Counted from the first letter of the stretch, positions 45,590 through 57,218 are shown. The stretch: DNA of 64,000 nt from Amia ocellicauda (GCF_036373705.1 NC_089851.1:54148940-54212939), one strand, 5' to 3'. Numbers and translations: made by a program. The notes: generated by a model from the sequence alone, not told the origin.

Positions 45590-45958
45590 CATCAGGGTGA
45601 GATGGCGGCGAACACTTGTCAAGATGACCTGTGCCCTTTCCAAAATGCCTGTCATCCTAACAAGATGGAGGTCATCCAAACAAGATGGCTGCCATCCTAA
45701 CAAGATCACGGTCATCCAAACAAGATGGCTGACAGGAGAGGGTCAAAGGGTAAAACCTGTATTCTTACAAGATGGCTGACTGGAGAGGATCAAAGGGTAC
45801 AGGGTAAGGAGGAGCTTCCTGGCCCATTGGGCTTCTGGGTAAGGAGGGGCTTCATGGCCCGTGAGGCTTCTGGGTAAGGCGGGTTTCCCAGCCGATGGGG
45901 CTTCTGGGTAGGGGCGGGGCCACCTGTCACTTTGACATAAAGTACCATCATTACTACT
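45344..45958 (-). repeat. Polinton right terminal inverted repeat
   Basis: Inverted copy of 33788-34390. The (CA)n at 45555-45584 is about twice as long as its left partner. The GC-rich 36-bp units lie at about 45806-45915. Confidence 0.9.
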
Positions 45959-46639
45959 CTGATGTTAGTACTTGAAATGTGTATTACCAAGCATTGATAA
46001 GTCACACAGTGTGGCAACAATCTTGGATTATGCCTCGATTTCTCATAAACCCTTATACTGGCTGATGTGTGCTTTGGTATACAGTATCTTTGGACTGTGT
46101 TCTACACATATCCTAAAAGACAATTCCTACATGAAGAAACATAGCAGTAATGAACAAAATATTTTGACTTACTGTACATTTTGTTCAATTTTAAGCCTGC
46201 AATAACACACTGTCACCACTGGTAGCAGCATATACCACAAACAGCACTGAGATAAAAAAAAATGAAGCGGCCATCTTGGGCATGTACATCGTAACAACAA
46301 AACACTATCAGTCACTTGCAACAGTATTAGAGTGGAAACTATTATTTTAAACACACAGACACTTCTGTCTGCAAATACAAATAGTGTAAATTGAGATGTG
46401 TTTAAATTAGGGATTATTTCAGATGTAGAGAAACCTTGAAGAGAAGCAAGAGAAAACAAATGTGAAACTAAAAAATTGGATTAAATGTGATTCACATGAA
46501 ACATAAATACACATTATGTAAAATAAATACATGAAAATCAACAGTGGTACAAGAGCGGTGATGTTGCTGAATCTGTAGTGGTGGATTATTGCTTTCAACT
46601 GAACATCATTTCAAACTGAGATTGGCTGGATCCATGCAT
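45959..46639. other. Spacer right of the Polinton
   Basis: AT-rich, no gene or named repeat seen. Confidence 0.3.
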
Positions 46640-46909
46640 CAGTTCCTGGTTAAATAGTTAACGATGCAACACGGGGGCGATTTTGTGCTCTTCTCTCTCA
46701 GTGAAATCGTAACTTATGGTGACATGTTGTATACTGAACTGTGCAGAATCGCTGGCTCTATTCAATATAATTGAAAGGGCGAACATAAGACGTTTACTGT
46801 GCGAGCTACAATCGAATAAACGGACCTGCTCATTGAGGCGCTTGATATTAGTAATTGGACATATTTCCCGCTTTATGAAAAACATTGCTTTTACAAGCTG
46901 GAATTGTAC
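46640..46909 (+). repeat. Dispersed repeat, copy 2, left part
   Basis: Matches 32300-32440 (aatcgctggctctat, gaacataagac, the cattgaggcgc region). It breaks off at the CACTG element and resumes at 49733. Confidence 0.6.
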
Positions 46910-47501
46910 ACTGTAAAAAATGTTACATGCAATCTACTTTAAAAAATTATGGTAACATTATTACACATATTTTTTAAGGTTTAGTTTTTTTGCGAAATCT
47001 ACCCGAATAAATTAAGTAAAATTTCCTAAATTATTTAGTCTATGGCACACAATGAATTTAATTTAATCTTTTTTATTGTATGTTTTCTCACAAATTAATC
47101 AACTAAAATTTACTCATTTGTATTAATTAAAATGACTTAATTATAAAATGTACTGCCTTTTTCAAGTTAAGATAATAATGAATACAAAATGCAGTTTTTG
47201 TTGACAAACATGCTTTTATTGTCTTTTTGGACTGTAACCATAAATAACAAATATATATAAAATGTAAGCAGCAGTTTTAAGACATGAAAAAAAAAAGTTT
47301 ACATTTCCCATGTCATTGAGAAACATCATTTTGTTACACAAAAACATGTGCATACAAATAACAACTTGTAGCAAAATGTATAAAACCATTTATACTAGCT
47401 AAAAGATTGTATGAACAACAATCATGTAGAACAGTATCAAACGCTCAATCAGTGCAGTTTTTTTTCCACCAGAACTTGATAATAATGCTTTGTCTCTCAA
47501 T

Positions 47502-47798
47502 CTAAGACATGAGTTTGTTTTTAAGTGTTAGTAATTTGGGGGAAAACTTGCACACATCCAGTTCTAAGAAGAGCTTCTGAAAGGCCTCAAATGTGTGCCT
47601 CAGTTCTTTCGAGTAGGTGAGGTTTAGTGCATACGTCAGTCCAAGAAAAACAGCACAGGCTCTAGACAGATTTTCCAAGCCAGCCATGACTTGCACCCCC
47701 TCCAAGATGATGCTGACGTCCTCCTGATCATCCCTCTTGCAGATGGCAATTTTCATTATTTGCGGCAGGAGATCTTGCTGTACATCTGTATTGTCGCA
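47502..47798 (-). CDS. Last exon of a fish-expanded SAMD3-like/unknown protein gene
   Basis: On the minus strand an acceptor TTGTTTTACAG at 47799-47809 is followed by about 98 open codons in phase 0 (CDNTDVQQDLLPQ...LKNKLMS) and a stop. Segments VSIILEGVQVMAGLENL, VFLGLTYALNLTYSKELRHT and LLTLKNKLMS match the C-terminus of a protein family that I remember as expanded in fishes, often annotated as sterile alpha motif domain-containing 3-like or uncharacterised. Its biochemical role is not known to me. A minus-sense AATAAA at about 47214 would end a 290-nt 3' UTR. Upstream exons are not found within the window, so it may be an isolated exon carried by the surrounding element. Confidence 0.55.
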   Translation of the reverse strand, partial: CDNTDVQQDLLPQIMKIAICKRDDQEDVSIILEGVQVMAGLENLSRACAVFLGLTYALNLTYSKELRHTFEAFQKLFLELDVCKFSPKLLTLKNKLMS

Positions 47799-48567
47799 CT
47801 GTAAAACAACCATTAAATAAGTATTTTTATCTTGTCTGTCTCTCTATCATTATATATCTGTCCATAATTATAAAGTTTATTTGTGTACGGTTGTAAACAA
47901 ACATTTTGAAACATTTTTCTTATAACAGCTTAAAATTCTAAATTTCTTTGTAAACACTAAAACAAAAAAATATGTTTCAGTGGACGGCACACACTGTCAA
48001 AATAACAAGCTCAAATATAGTTTCACCAATGACAGAGGGTGTATTCAGGGTAAAGAAAAAAAATACATTTGGTGACACCAGTGTAGGGGGGAAAACTGCA
48101 AATTAACCATGTTTACATGAGGAATATAGTGCATTCAGAATGTAAAACAGCCCCCACATTAATTCTAATTTTCAGTTTACTTATTCTGATTGTTGGGGTA
48201 AAGTTGTTTTCCCAATTATAAAGAATACCTTATCAATTATTTCTTCCTGTGTCTCGGAACTGCCCTGGGACATATGCAAAGAAAATTTCATTCAGGTTCG
48301 GGACTGCCCCGAACCACCTATGAAATATTGCTTGTAGATGTATAAAAGGCTGTGTGAAACTTTCAATAAACGAAGATAAACAAACTGACATTGTGTCAGT
48401 GACTTTATTTCCCGGGCCTGTCTCCTGCTGAGAGTCTAAACTGTTACTGGAAGCGCTCACTGGGGTGCCTGATTCACTGGGATCCGAAGGGTTGCTTCAA
48501 CTGAAGCTTTGCACCTTAACACTGATGTTGATCCCAATCTGTAAATGTAACTGGTCCTACTTGCACC
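47799..48567. other. Spacer inside the CACTG element
   Basis: AT-rich. No further exon of the minus-strand gene could be recognised. Confidence 0.3.
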
Positions 48568-48640
48568 GCTCCAAGCAGAATTCGAACCAGCTTCACCGGC
48601 ATTGGAGGTGGGTGCACTAACAAGGACGCTAAAGATCATA
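48568..48640 (-). repeat. tRNA-derived repeat (SINE head or pseudo-tRNA)
   Basis: On the minus strand GCGTCCTTGTTAGTGCACCC resembles an A-box region and GCTGGTTCGAATTCTGC carries a good B-box. The acceptor halves do not pair well. It resembles tRNA-derived SINE heads of fish. Confidence 0.4.
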
Positions 48641-48808
48641 GCCTCTAGCATCAGTCACTGGGGCACCTCTTGAGGCCAAGTGGAGTGAGGTTTACTCACA
48701 CAGCTCTTACTAGCTGCTCTCTGTTACATATAAATGAAATTACACTCTGCCTTACATCACGCCTTTTGGGTTTGAGGACTGAAAGATATAACCTACTTTT
48801 TTTTTTTT

Positions 48809-48994
48809 GGTTACACTATTTCGATGGTCCACTTTAGACATTCTACTAACTGTAAGTAACTACTCTCATTAGAGTATTAGTAGACTGCAAGTAAACTGTT
48901 AGGTTAGGGTTAATAGATTACGTTAACAAGTAGTTGCAAAGTTACTTATACTCAGTAGAATTTCTAAAGTGGACCACCAAAATAAAGTGTTACC
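48809..48994. mobile_element. Small MITE with about 50-bp inverted ends
   Basis: Ends GGTTACACTATTTCGATGGT and, inverted, GGTAACACTTTATTTTGGTG, followed on both sides by gtccactttagaaattctac variants. 186 bp, no coding capacity. I recognise it as a common vertebrate MITE type but am not sure of the superfamily. Confidence 0.7.
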
Positions 48995-49311
48995 TTTCTT
49001 AATATAGTGGCTGACAAAAGTCTTATTTGTGTTAAATATTTTCACAGTAGTTTTAGACAATTTAATTGTAAAAAAGTATTGTTCAGGTTCATCCCCTTGG
49101 AATTATAAGGTTCTATCTGACATTTTTGACAAAATTGAGTTATTCACATATTCTTATTCTGTGACAACTTATTTAGATTATGTGACTTTTTTTTAAGTTG
49201 TGTACATTTTTGGACTTTTTATTTAGAAAACAAAAAGGTTCTGTCTACAAAGTTGAACTCAAACTTCGTACTATAAGGTTCTATTTGCGAGCCAATCAGC
49301 ACTTATCTAAT

Positions 49312-49312
<1 letters not shown>

Positions 49313-49350
<38 letters not shown>
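49313..49350 (+). repeat. (CTAT)n microsatellite
   Basis: About nine CTAT units followed by a short CT run. Confidence 0.95.
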
Positions 49351-49732
49351 CTCTCTCTTTTGGCTATTCTTTCTCAAGCCAACATCAAACAAACCTTTCA
49401 ATCCATACTGATCTCTAGAGAGAAAGACATTTTACCTGTCACACTTTTTGTGGAATATTGGATTTTGTTAATTTAAGACACCTGTTTCAACTCATCAGCT
49501 CGTCAGAATAGGCATCGACATGAGACAACTAAAATTGAACTAATTCTCTTAAGCCTTAAAATTGCAGAAATGTCCTTAAATAAAAGAGGAAAATGTATCT
49601 CTTGGTTCTATTAGTGAAATCTTCTCAATATTTTGTATCAAACACTAAACCACAATTTCATTAATAAAATGTACACATTATTTTTAATTACTACGTAAAA
49701 ACAATTAGACCCATGATAAATTTTTTACAGTG

Positions 49733-50110
49733 TATAAAACATTGCATTTACAAGCCATAATTATATATAACGTGCACATCGGTAATCAATGTGACAACCA
49801 AATGAAACAGAAATTAAGCTACTAAATGAGGTTCGGATGATTACTGCGAATTGAAAAGCTGCAGCAGTTCTATGCTATACAAGTACACAAATGAGACTTG
49901 TAGAATAAAGTGTTTACTCATTTATTATGATACCAGAGCTATTTATATTATTAAACTAATTTAATTAAAAATGATATATTGAAATCAAATCAGGGTAGTT
50001 GACTTTTTGAGATTAATACTGGCTTGTACTTCAACATATTTGACCACAAGAGGGGGAACTTCAACATGAAAACTCTTCCGATTTTGTCAAAATTTGCTTT
50101 CATCTGATTT
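49733..50110 (+). repeat. Dispersed repeat, copy 2, right part
   Basis: Matches 32440-32840 (tatataacgtgcacatcggt, gaccacaagagggggaact). The right tandem array begins about 20 bp further on. Confidence 0.65.
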
Positions 50111-50311
50111 ATATTATTAGGGGTAAAAAACTTGTAAAAAACACATTTTCTTTAAAGAAAACAAAACACACAGATGACAGTCTGATTTCCCATCAGCTAT
50201 ACAGGCAACAGTATCTGAGGTCGATAGCCCTCCCTTGTGCAGAGGAGCCCAGAAGCCAGCCTTCAAGAGCAAACGAACGAACACTTCGGTGACTGCAAAG
50301 TGGGGCCAAGT

Positions 50312-50367
50312 GGGCTCGTCCTGGAGTTGAACCCAGGGCCTCTCACACCCTCAGCAAGAATCATACC
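50312..50367 (-). pseudogene. Truncated class B tRNA, first unit of right array
   Basis: The 5' part of the tRNA is lost: aatcatacc is joined directly to tctcctttggtgcagc. This is a different deletion from the 168-bp one. Confidence 0.75.
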
Positions 50368-50687
50368 TCTCCTTTGGTGCAGCTCAGGAGTACACGTTCA
50401 GCAAAGGTCTCCATAACAAGCCGGCAAACCACATTTCGTCCTCCTCCTCCTCAACAACACACTACATGTCCTCCTCCTCCTCAACAACAACAACAACAAC
50501 AACGAACTTGTAAAATACACATTTTCTTTAAAGAAAACAAAACACACAGATGACAGTCTGATTTCCCATCAGCTATACGGGCAACAGTATCTGAGGTCGA
50601 TAGCCCTCCCTTGTGCAGAGGAGCCCAGAAGCCAGCCTTCAAGAGCAAACGAACAAACACTTCGGTGACTGCAAAGTGGGGCCAAGT

Positions 50688-50759
50688 GGGCTTGTCCTGG
50701 AGTTGAACCCAGGGCCTCTCACACCCTCAGCAAGAATCATACCCCTAGACCAACGAGCC
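50688..50759 (-). tRNA. tRNA-Pro-like, class B (probable pseudogene)
   Basis: Class B, with an acceptor mismatch (A68 opposite C5, plus-strand gggcttgtcc). Confidence 0.55.
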
Positions 50760-51277
50760 AAGTTAACGGAGAGTGTCGCAGTTTCTGCTGGGCAAGCGCG
50801 TAACTGCTTTGGGGCAGACCGGGAGACCTACGCTCACTGACTGATAGCATGGACTGTAGCGCTGAAGTGTCTTTCCAGAACGGTAACCGTATCCCCAGTG
50901 AGACAGCACTGAGAGCATGGTTCAGCAGGCCCGCAAACAACTGAAAAGAATGCCTCTCCTTTGGTGCAGCTCAGGAGTACACGTTCAGCAAAGGTCTCCA
51001 TAACAAGCCGGCAAACCACATTTCGTCCTCCTCCTCCTCAACAACACACTACATGTCCTCCTCCTCCTCCTCAACAACAACAACAACAACAACGAACTTG
51101 TAAAAAACACATTTTCTTTAAAGAAAACAAAACACACAGATGACAGTCTGATTTCCCATCAGCTTTACAGGCAACAGTATCTGAGGTCGATAGCCCTCCC
51201 TTGTGCAGAGGAGCCCAGAAGCCAGCCTTCAAGAGCAAACGAACAAACACTTCGGTGACTGCAAAGTGGGGCCAAGT

Positions 51278-51349
51278 GGGCTCGTCCTGGAGTTGAACCC
51301 AGGGCCTCTCACACCCTCAGCAAGAATCATACCCCTAGACCAACGAGCC
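51278..51349 (-). tRNA. tRNA-Pro-like, class B (probable pseudogene)
   Basis: Standard class B copy. Confidence 0.6.
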
Positions 51350-51870
51350 AAGTTAACGGAGGGTGTCGCAGTTTCTGCTGGGCAAGCGCGTAACTGCTTT
51401 GGGGCAGACCGGGAGACCTACGCTCACTGACTGATAGCATGGACTGTAGCGCTGACGTGTCTTTCCAGAATGGTAACGCCATCCCCAGTGAGACAGCACT
51501 GAGAGCATGGTTCAGCAGGCCCGCAAACAACTGAAAAGAATGCCTCTCCTTTGGTGCAGCTCAGGAGTACACGTTCAGCAAAGGTCTCCATAACAAGCCG
51601 GCAAACCACATTTCGTCCTCCTCCTCCTCAACAACACACTACATGTCCTCCACCTCCTCCTCAACAACAACAACAACAACAACAACGAACTTGTAAAAAA
51701 CACATTTTCTTTAAAGAAAACAAAACACACAGATGACAGTCTGATTTCCCATCAGCTATACGGGCAACAGTATCTGAGGTCGATAGCCCTCCCTTGTGCA
51801 GAGGAGCCCAGAAGCCAGCCTTCAAGAGCAAACGAACAAACACTTCGGTGACTGCAAAGCAGGGCCAAGC

Positions 51871-51942
51871 GGGCTCGTCCGGGAGTTGAACCCGGGACCT
51901 CTCGCACCCAAAGCGAGAATCATACCCCTAGACCAACGAGCC
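51871..51942 (-). tRNA. tRNA-Pro(TGG), recombinant unit
   Basis: All stems are intact. The body is type B up to ggtgactgcaaag and then switches to the other type, a joint slightly further from the gene than at 1368. Confidence 0.8.
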
Positions 51943-52457
51943 AAGTTATCTGACAGTGTCACAGTTTCTGCTGGGCAAGCGCGTAACTGCTTTGGGGCAG
52001 ACCGGGAGACCTACGCTCACTGACTGATAGCATGGACTGTAGCGCTGACGTGTCTTTCCAGAATGGTAACGCCATCCCCAGTGAGACAGCACTGAGAGCA
52101 TTGTTCAGCAGGCCCGCAAACAACTGAAAAGAATGCCTCTCCTTTGGTGCAGCTCAGGAGTACACGTTCAGCAAAGGTCTCCATAACAAGCCGGCAAACC
52201 ACATTTCGTCCTCCTCCTCCTCAACAACACACTACATGTCCTCCTCCTCCTCCTCAACAACAACAACAACAACGAACTTGTAAAAAACACATTTTCTTTA
52301 AAGAAAACAAAACACACAGATGACAGTCTGATTTCCCATCAGCTTTACAGGCAACAGTATCTGAGGTCGATAGCCCTCCCTTGTGCAGAGGAGCCCAGAA
52401 GCCAGCCTTCAAGAGCAAACGAACAAACACTTCGGTGACTGCAAAGTGGGGCCAAGT

Positions 52458-52529
52458 GGGCTCGTCCTGGAGTTGAACCCAGGGCCTCTCACACCCTCAG
52501 CAAGAATCATACCCCTAGACCAACGAGCC
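52458..52529 (-). tRNA. tRNA-Pro-like, class B (probable pseudogene)
   Basis: Standard class B copy. Confidence 0.6.
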
Positions 52530-53035
52530 AAGTTAACGGAGGGTGTCGCAGTTTCTGCTGGGCAAGCGCGTAACTGCTTTGGGGCAGACCGGGAGACCTA
52601 CGCTCACTGACTGATAGCATGGACTGTAGCGCTGACGTGTCTTTCCAGAATGGTAACGCCATCCCCAGTGAGACAGCACTGAGAGCATGGTTCAGCAGGC
52701 CCGCAAACAACTGAAAAGAATGCCTCTCCTTTGGTGCAGCTCAGGAGTACACGTTCAGCAAAGGTCTCCATAACAAGCCGGCAAACCACATTTCGTCCTC
52801 CTCCTCCTCAACAACACACTACATGTCCTCCTCCTCCTCAACAACAACAACGAACTTGTAAAAAACACATTTTCTTTAAAGAAAACAAAACACACAGATG
52901 ACAGTCTGATTTCCCATCAGCTATACAGGCAACAGTATCTGAGGTCGATAGCCCTCCCTTGTGCAGAGGAGCCCAGAAGCCAGCCTTCAAGAGCAAACGA
53001 ACAAACACTTCGGTGACTGCAAAGTGGGGCCAAGT

Positions 53036-53107
53036 GGGCTCGTCCTGGAGTTGAACCCAGGGACTCTCACACCCTCAGCAAGAATCATACCCCTAGACTA
53101 ACGAGCC
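53036..53107 (-). tRNA. tRNA-Pro-like, class B (probable pseudogene)
   Basis: Class B with the ggactctc variable-region variant also seen at 3716, and A for G at position 9. Confidence 0.55.
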
Positions 53108-53622
53108 AAGTTAACGGAGGGTGTCGCAGTTTCTGCTGGGCAAGCGCGTAACTGCTTTGGGGCAGACCGGGAGACCTACGCTCACTGACTGATAGCATGG
53201 ACTGTAGCGCTGACGTGTCTTTCCAGAATGGTAACGCCATCCCCAGTGAGACAGCACTGAGAGCATGGTTCAGCAGGCCCGCAAACAACTGAAAAGAATG
53301 CCTCTCCTTTGGTGCAGCTCAGGAGTACACGTTCAGCAAAGGTCTCCATAACAAGCCGGCAAACCACATTTCGTCCTCCTCCTCCTCAACAACACACTAC
53401 ATGTCCTCCTCCTCCTCCTCAACAACAACAACAACAACGAACTTGTAAAAAACACATTTTCTTTAAAGAAAACAAAACACACAGATGACAGTCTGATTTC
53501 CCATCAGCTTTACAGGCAACAGTATCTGAGGTCGATAGCCCTCCCTTGTGCAGAGGAGCCCAGAAGCCAGCCTTCAAGAGCAAACGAACAAACACTTCGG
53601 TGACTGCAAAGTGGGGCCAAGT

Positions 53623-53694
53623 GGGCTCGTCCTGGAGTTGAACCCAGGGCCTCTCACACCCTCAGCAAGAATCATACCCCTAGACCAACGAGCC
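53623..53694 (-). tRNA. tRNA-Pro-like, class B (probable pseudogene)
   Basis: Standard class B copy. Confidence 0.6.
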
Positions 53695-54200
53695 AAGTTA
53701 ACGGAGGGTGTCGCAGTTTCTGCTGGGCAAGCGCGTAACTGCTTTGGGGCAGACCGGGAGACCTACGCTCACTGACTGATAGCATGGACTGTAGCGCTGA
53801 CGTGTCTTTCCAGAATGGTAACGCCATCCCCAGTGAGACAGCACTGAGAGCATGGTTCAGCAGGCCCGCAAACAACTGAAAAGAATGCCTCTCCTTTGGT
53901 GCAGCTCAGGAGTACACGTTCAGCAAAGGTCTCCATAACAAGCCGGCAAACCACATTTCGTCCTCCTCCTCCTCAACAACACACTACATGTCCTCCTCCT
54001 CCTCAACAACAACAACGAACTTGTAAAATACACATTTTCTTTAAAGAAAACAAAACACACAGATGACAGTCTGATTTCCCATCAGCTACACAGCCAACAG
54101 TATCTGAGGTTGAAAGACCTCCCTGGTGCAGAGGAGCCCAGAAGCCAAGCATCGAGAGAGAACAAACGAATGCTTCAGAGAATGCAAAGCAGGGCCAAGC

Positions 54201-54272
54201 AGGCTCGTCCGGGAGTTGAACCCGGGACCTCTCGCACCCTAAGCGAGAATCATACCCCTAGACCAACGAGCC
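54201..54272 (-). tRNA. tRNA-Pro(AGG) with changed discriminator
   Basis: All stems are intact, but plus-strand agcaggctcg makes the discriminator base U73 instead of the C73 of the other copies. Confidence 0.75.
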
Positions 54273-54789
54273 AAGTTAACGGAGCGTGTCGCAGTTTCTG
54301 CTGGGCAAGCGCGTAACTGCTTTGGGGCAGACCGGGAGACCTACGCTCACTGACTGATAGCATGGACTGTAGCGCTGACGTATCTTTCCAGAATGGTAAC
54401 GCCATCCCCAGTGAGACAGCACTGAGAGCATGGTTCAGCAGGCCCGCAAACAACTGAAAAGAATGCCTCTCCTTTGGTGCAGCTCAGGAGTACACGTTCA
54501 GCAAAGGTCTCCATAACAAGCCGGCAAACCACATTTCGTCCTCCTCCTCCTCAACAACACACTACATGTCCTCCTCCTCCTCCTCAACAACAACAACAAC
54601 AACAACGAACTTGTAAAAAACACATTTTCTTTAAAGAAAACAAAAACACAGATGACAGTCTGATTTCCCATCAGCTTTACAGGCAACAGTATCTGAGGTC
54701 GATAGCCCTCCCTTGTGCAGAGGAGCCCAGAAGCCAGCCTTCAAGAGCAAACGAACAAACACTTCGGTGACTGCAAAGTGGGGCCAAGT

Positions 54790-54861
54790 GGGCTCGTCCT
54801 GGAGTTGAACCCAGGGCCTCTCACACCCTCAGCAAGAATCATACCCCTAGACCAACGAGCC
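54790..54861 (-). tRNA. tRNA-Pro-like, class B (probable pseudogene)
   Basis: Standard class B copy. Confidence 0.6.
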
Positions 54862-55379
54862 AAGTTAACGGAGGGTGTCGCAGTTTCTGCTGGGCAAGCG
54901 CGTAACTGCTTTGGGGCAGACCGGGAGACCTACGCTCACTGACTGATAGCATGGACTGTAGCGCTGACGTGTCTTTCCAGAATGGTAACGCCATCCCCAG
55001 TGAGACAGCACTGAGAGCATGGTTCAGCAGGCCCGCAAACAACTGAAAAGAATGCCTCTCCTTTGGTGCAGCTCAGGAGTACACGTTCAGCAAAGGTCTC
55101 CATAACAAGCCGGCAAACCACATTTCGTCCTCCTCCTCCTCAACAACACACTACATGTCCTCCACCTCCTCCTCAACAACAACAACAACAACAACGAACT
55201 TGTAAAAAACACATTTTCTTTAAAGAAAACAAAACACACAGATGACAGTCTGATTTCCCATCAGCTATACAGGCAACAGTATCTGAGGTCGATAGCCCTC
55301 CCTTGTGCAGAGGAGCCCAGAAGCCAGCCTTCAAGAGCAAACGAACAAACACTTCGGTGACTGCAAAGTGGGGCCAAGC

Positions 55380-55451
55380 GGGCTCGTCCGGGAGTTGAAC
55401 CCGGGACCTCTCGCACCCAAAGCGAGAATCATACCCCTAGACCAACGAGCC
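55380..55451 (-). tRNA. tRNA-Pro(TGG), recombinant unit
   Basis: All stems are intact. Same body/tRNA joint as the copy at 1368. Confidence 0.8.
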
Positions 55452-55975
55452 AAGTTATCTGACAGTGTCACAGTTTCTGCTGGGCAAGCGCGTAACTGCT
55501 TTGGGGCAGACCGGGAGACCTACGCTCACTGACTGATAGCATGGACTGTAGCGCTGACGTGTCTTTCCAGAATGGTAACGCCATCCCCAGTGAGACAGCA
55601 CTGAGAGCATTGTTCAGCAGGCCCGCAAACAACTGAAAAGAATGCCTCTCCTTTGGTGCAGCTCAGGAGTACACGTTCAGCAAAGGTCTCCATAACAAGC
55701 CGGCAAACCACATTTCGTCCTCCTCCTCCTCAACAACACACTACATGTCCTCCACCTCCTCCTCAACAACAACAACAACAACAACAACAACGAACTTGTA
55801 AAAAACACATTTTCTTTAAAGAAAACAAAACACACAGATGACAGTCTGATTTCCCATCAGCTATACAGGCAACAGTATCTGAGGTCGATAGCCCTCCCTT
55901 GTGCAGAGGAGCCCAGAAGCCAGCCTTCAAGAGCAAACGAACAAACACTTCGGTGACTGCAAAGTGGGGCCAAGT

Positions 55976-56047
55976 GGGCTCGTCCTGGAGTTGAACCCAG
56001 GGCCTCTCACACCCTCAGCAAGAATCATACCCCTAGACCAACGAGCC
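55976..56047 (-). tRNA. tRNA-Pro-like, class B (probable pseudogene)
   Basis: Standard class B copy. Confidence 0.6.
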
Positions 56048-56553
56048 AAGTTAACGGAGGGTGTCGCAGTTTCTGCTGGGCAAGCGCGTAACTGCTTTGG
56101 GGCAGACCGGGAGACCTACGCTCACTGACTGATAGCATGGACTGTAGCGCTGAAGTGTCTTTCCAGAACGGTAACCGTATCCCCAGTGAGACAGCACTGA
56201 GAGCATGGTTCAGCAGGCCCGGAAACAACTGAAAAGAATGCCTCTCCTTTGGTGCAGCTCAGGAGTACACGTTCAGCAAAGGTCTCCATAACAAGCAGGC
56301 AAACCACATTTCGTCCTCCTCCTCCTCAACAACACACTACATGTCCTCCTCCTCCTCAACAACAACAACGAACTTGTAAAATACACATTTTCTTTAAAGA
56401 AAACAAAACACACAGATGACAGTCTGATTTCCCATCAGCTACACAGCCAACAGTATCTGAGGTTGAAAGACCTCCCTGGTGCAGAGGAGCCCAGAAGCCA
56501 AGCATCGAGAGAGAACAAACGAATGCTTCATAGAATGCAAAGCGGGGCCAAGC

Positions 56554-56625
56554 GGGCTCGTCCGGGAGTTGAACCCGGGACCTCTCGCACCCTAAGCGAG
56601 AATCATACCCCTAGACCAACGATCC
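56554..56625 (-). tRNA. tRNA-Pro(AGG) with an acceptor mismatch
   Basis: Anticodon AGG. Plus-strand acgatcc puts A3 against G70. Confidence 0.7.
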
Positions 56626-57146
56626 AAGTTAACGGAGGGTGTCGCAGTTTCTGCTGGGCAAGCGCGTAACTGCTTCGGGGCAGACCGGGAGACCTACGCT
56701 CACTGACTGATAGCATGGACTGTAGCGCTGAAGTGTCTTTCCAGAACGGTAACCGTATCCCCAGTGAGACAGCACTGAGAGCATGGTTCAGCAGGCCCGC
56801 AAACAACTGAAAAGAATGCCTCTCCTTTGGTGCAGCTCAGGAGTACACGTTCAGCAAAGGTCTCCATAACAAGCCGGCAAACCACATTTCGTCCTCCTCC
56901 TCCTCAACAACACACTACATGTCCTCCTCCTCCTCCTCAACAACAACAACAACAACAACAACGAACTTGTAAAAAACACATTTTCTTTAAAGAAAACAAA
57001 ACACACAGATGACAGTCTGATTTCCCATCAGCTATACGGGCAACAGTATCTGAGGTCGATAGCCCTCCCTTGTGCAGAGGAGCCCAGAAGCCAGCCTTCA
57101 AGAGCAAACGAACAAACACTTCGGTGACTGCAAAGTGGGGCCAAAT

Positions 57147-57218
57147 GGGCTCGTCCTGGAGTTGAACCCAGGGCCTCTCACACCCTCAGCAAGAATCATA
57201 CCCCTAGACCAACGAGCC
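57147..57218 (-). tRNA. tRNA-Pro-like, class B (probable pseudogene)
   Basis: Class B. A private change lies just outside its 3' end (ccaaatggg). Confidence 0.6.

Larger units (their letters stand above)
33788..45958. mobile_element. Polinton (Maverick) fossil
   Basis: A 12.2-kb virus-like DNA element bounded by AGTAGTAATG...CATTACTACT ends, terminal inverted repeats of about 0.6 kb and a likely 6-bp target duplication (CTTATG left, CTGATG right, one mismatch). Parts in order: unknown passenger genes, DNA polymerase B (+), small basic protein (+), unknown late protein (+), then on the minus strand protease, major capsid, small basic protein, minor capsid and integrase. No packaging ATPase was recognised. 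The element is broken, with roughly a dozen breaks over its genes. The two terminal repeats differ by scattered substitutions, many at CpG sites, and by microsatellite length, which suggests a moderate age. Confidence 0.95.
46910..49732. mobile_element. 2.8-kb element with CACTGTAAAAAAT ends
   Basis: The 13-bp terminal inverted repeats CACTGTAAAAAAT are flanked by TA on both sides. The ends recall CACTA/EnSpm-type DNA transposons of fish, but the TA duplication is not typical for that group. No transposase is seen. The cargo is a host-like exon with its poly(A) signal, a tRNA-derived repeat and a MITE. The flanks share about 26 bp (aaacattgcttttacaagc), so insertion may have been more complex than a single event. 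Confidence 0.5.

Noticed and set aside
48940-48960. Interstitial telomere sequence near ttaggttagggttaa at 48900
   Set aside because: Only one and a half hexamers, inside a MITE whose consensus contains this phrase.
49198-49476. 92-codon frame over the CTAT microsatellite
   Set aside because: Its central part is the translated tetranucleotide repeat.
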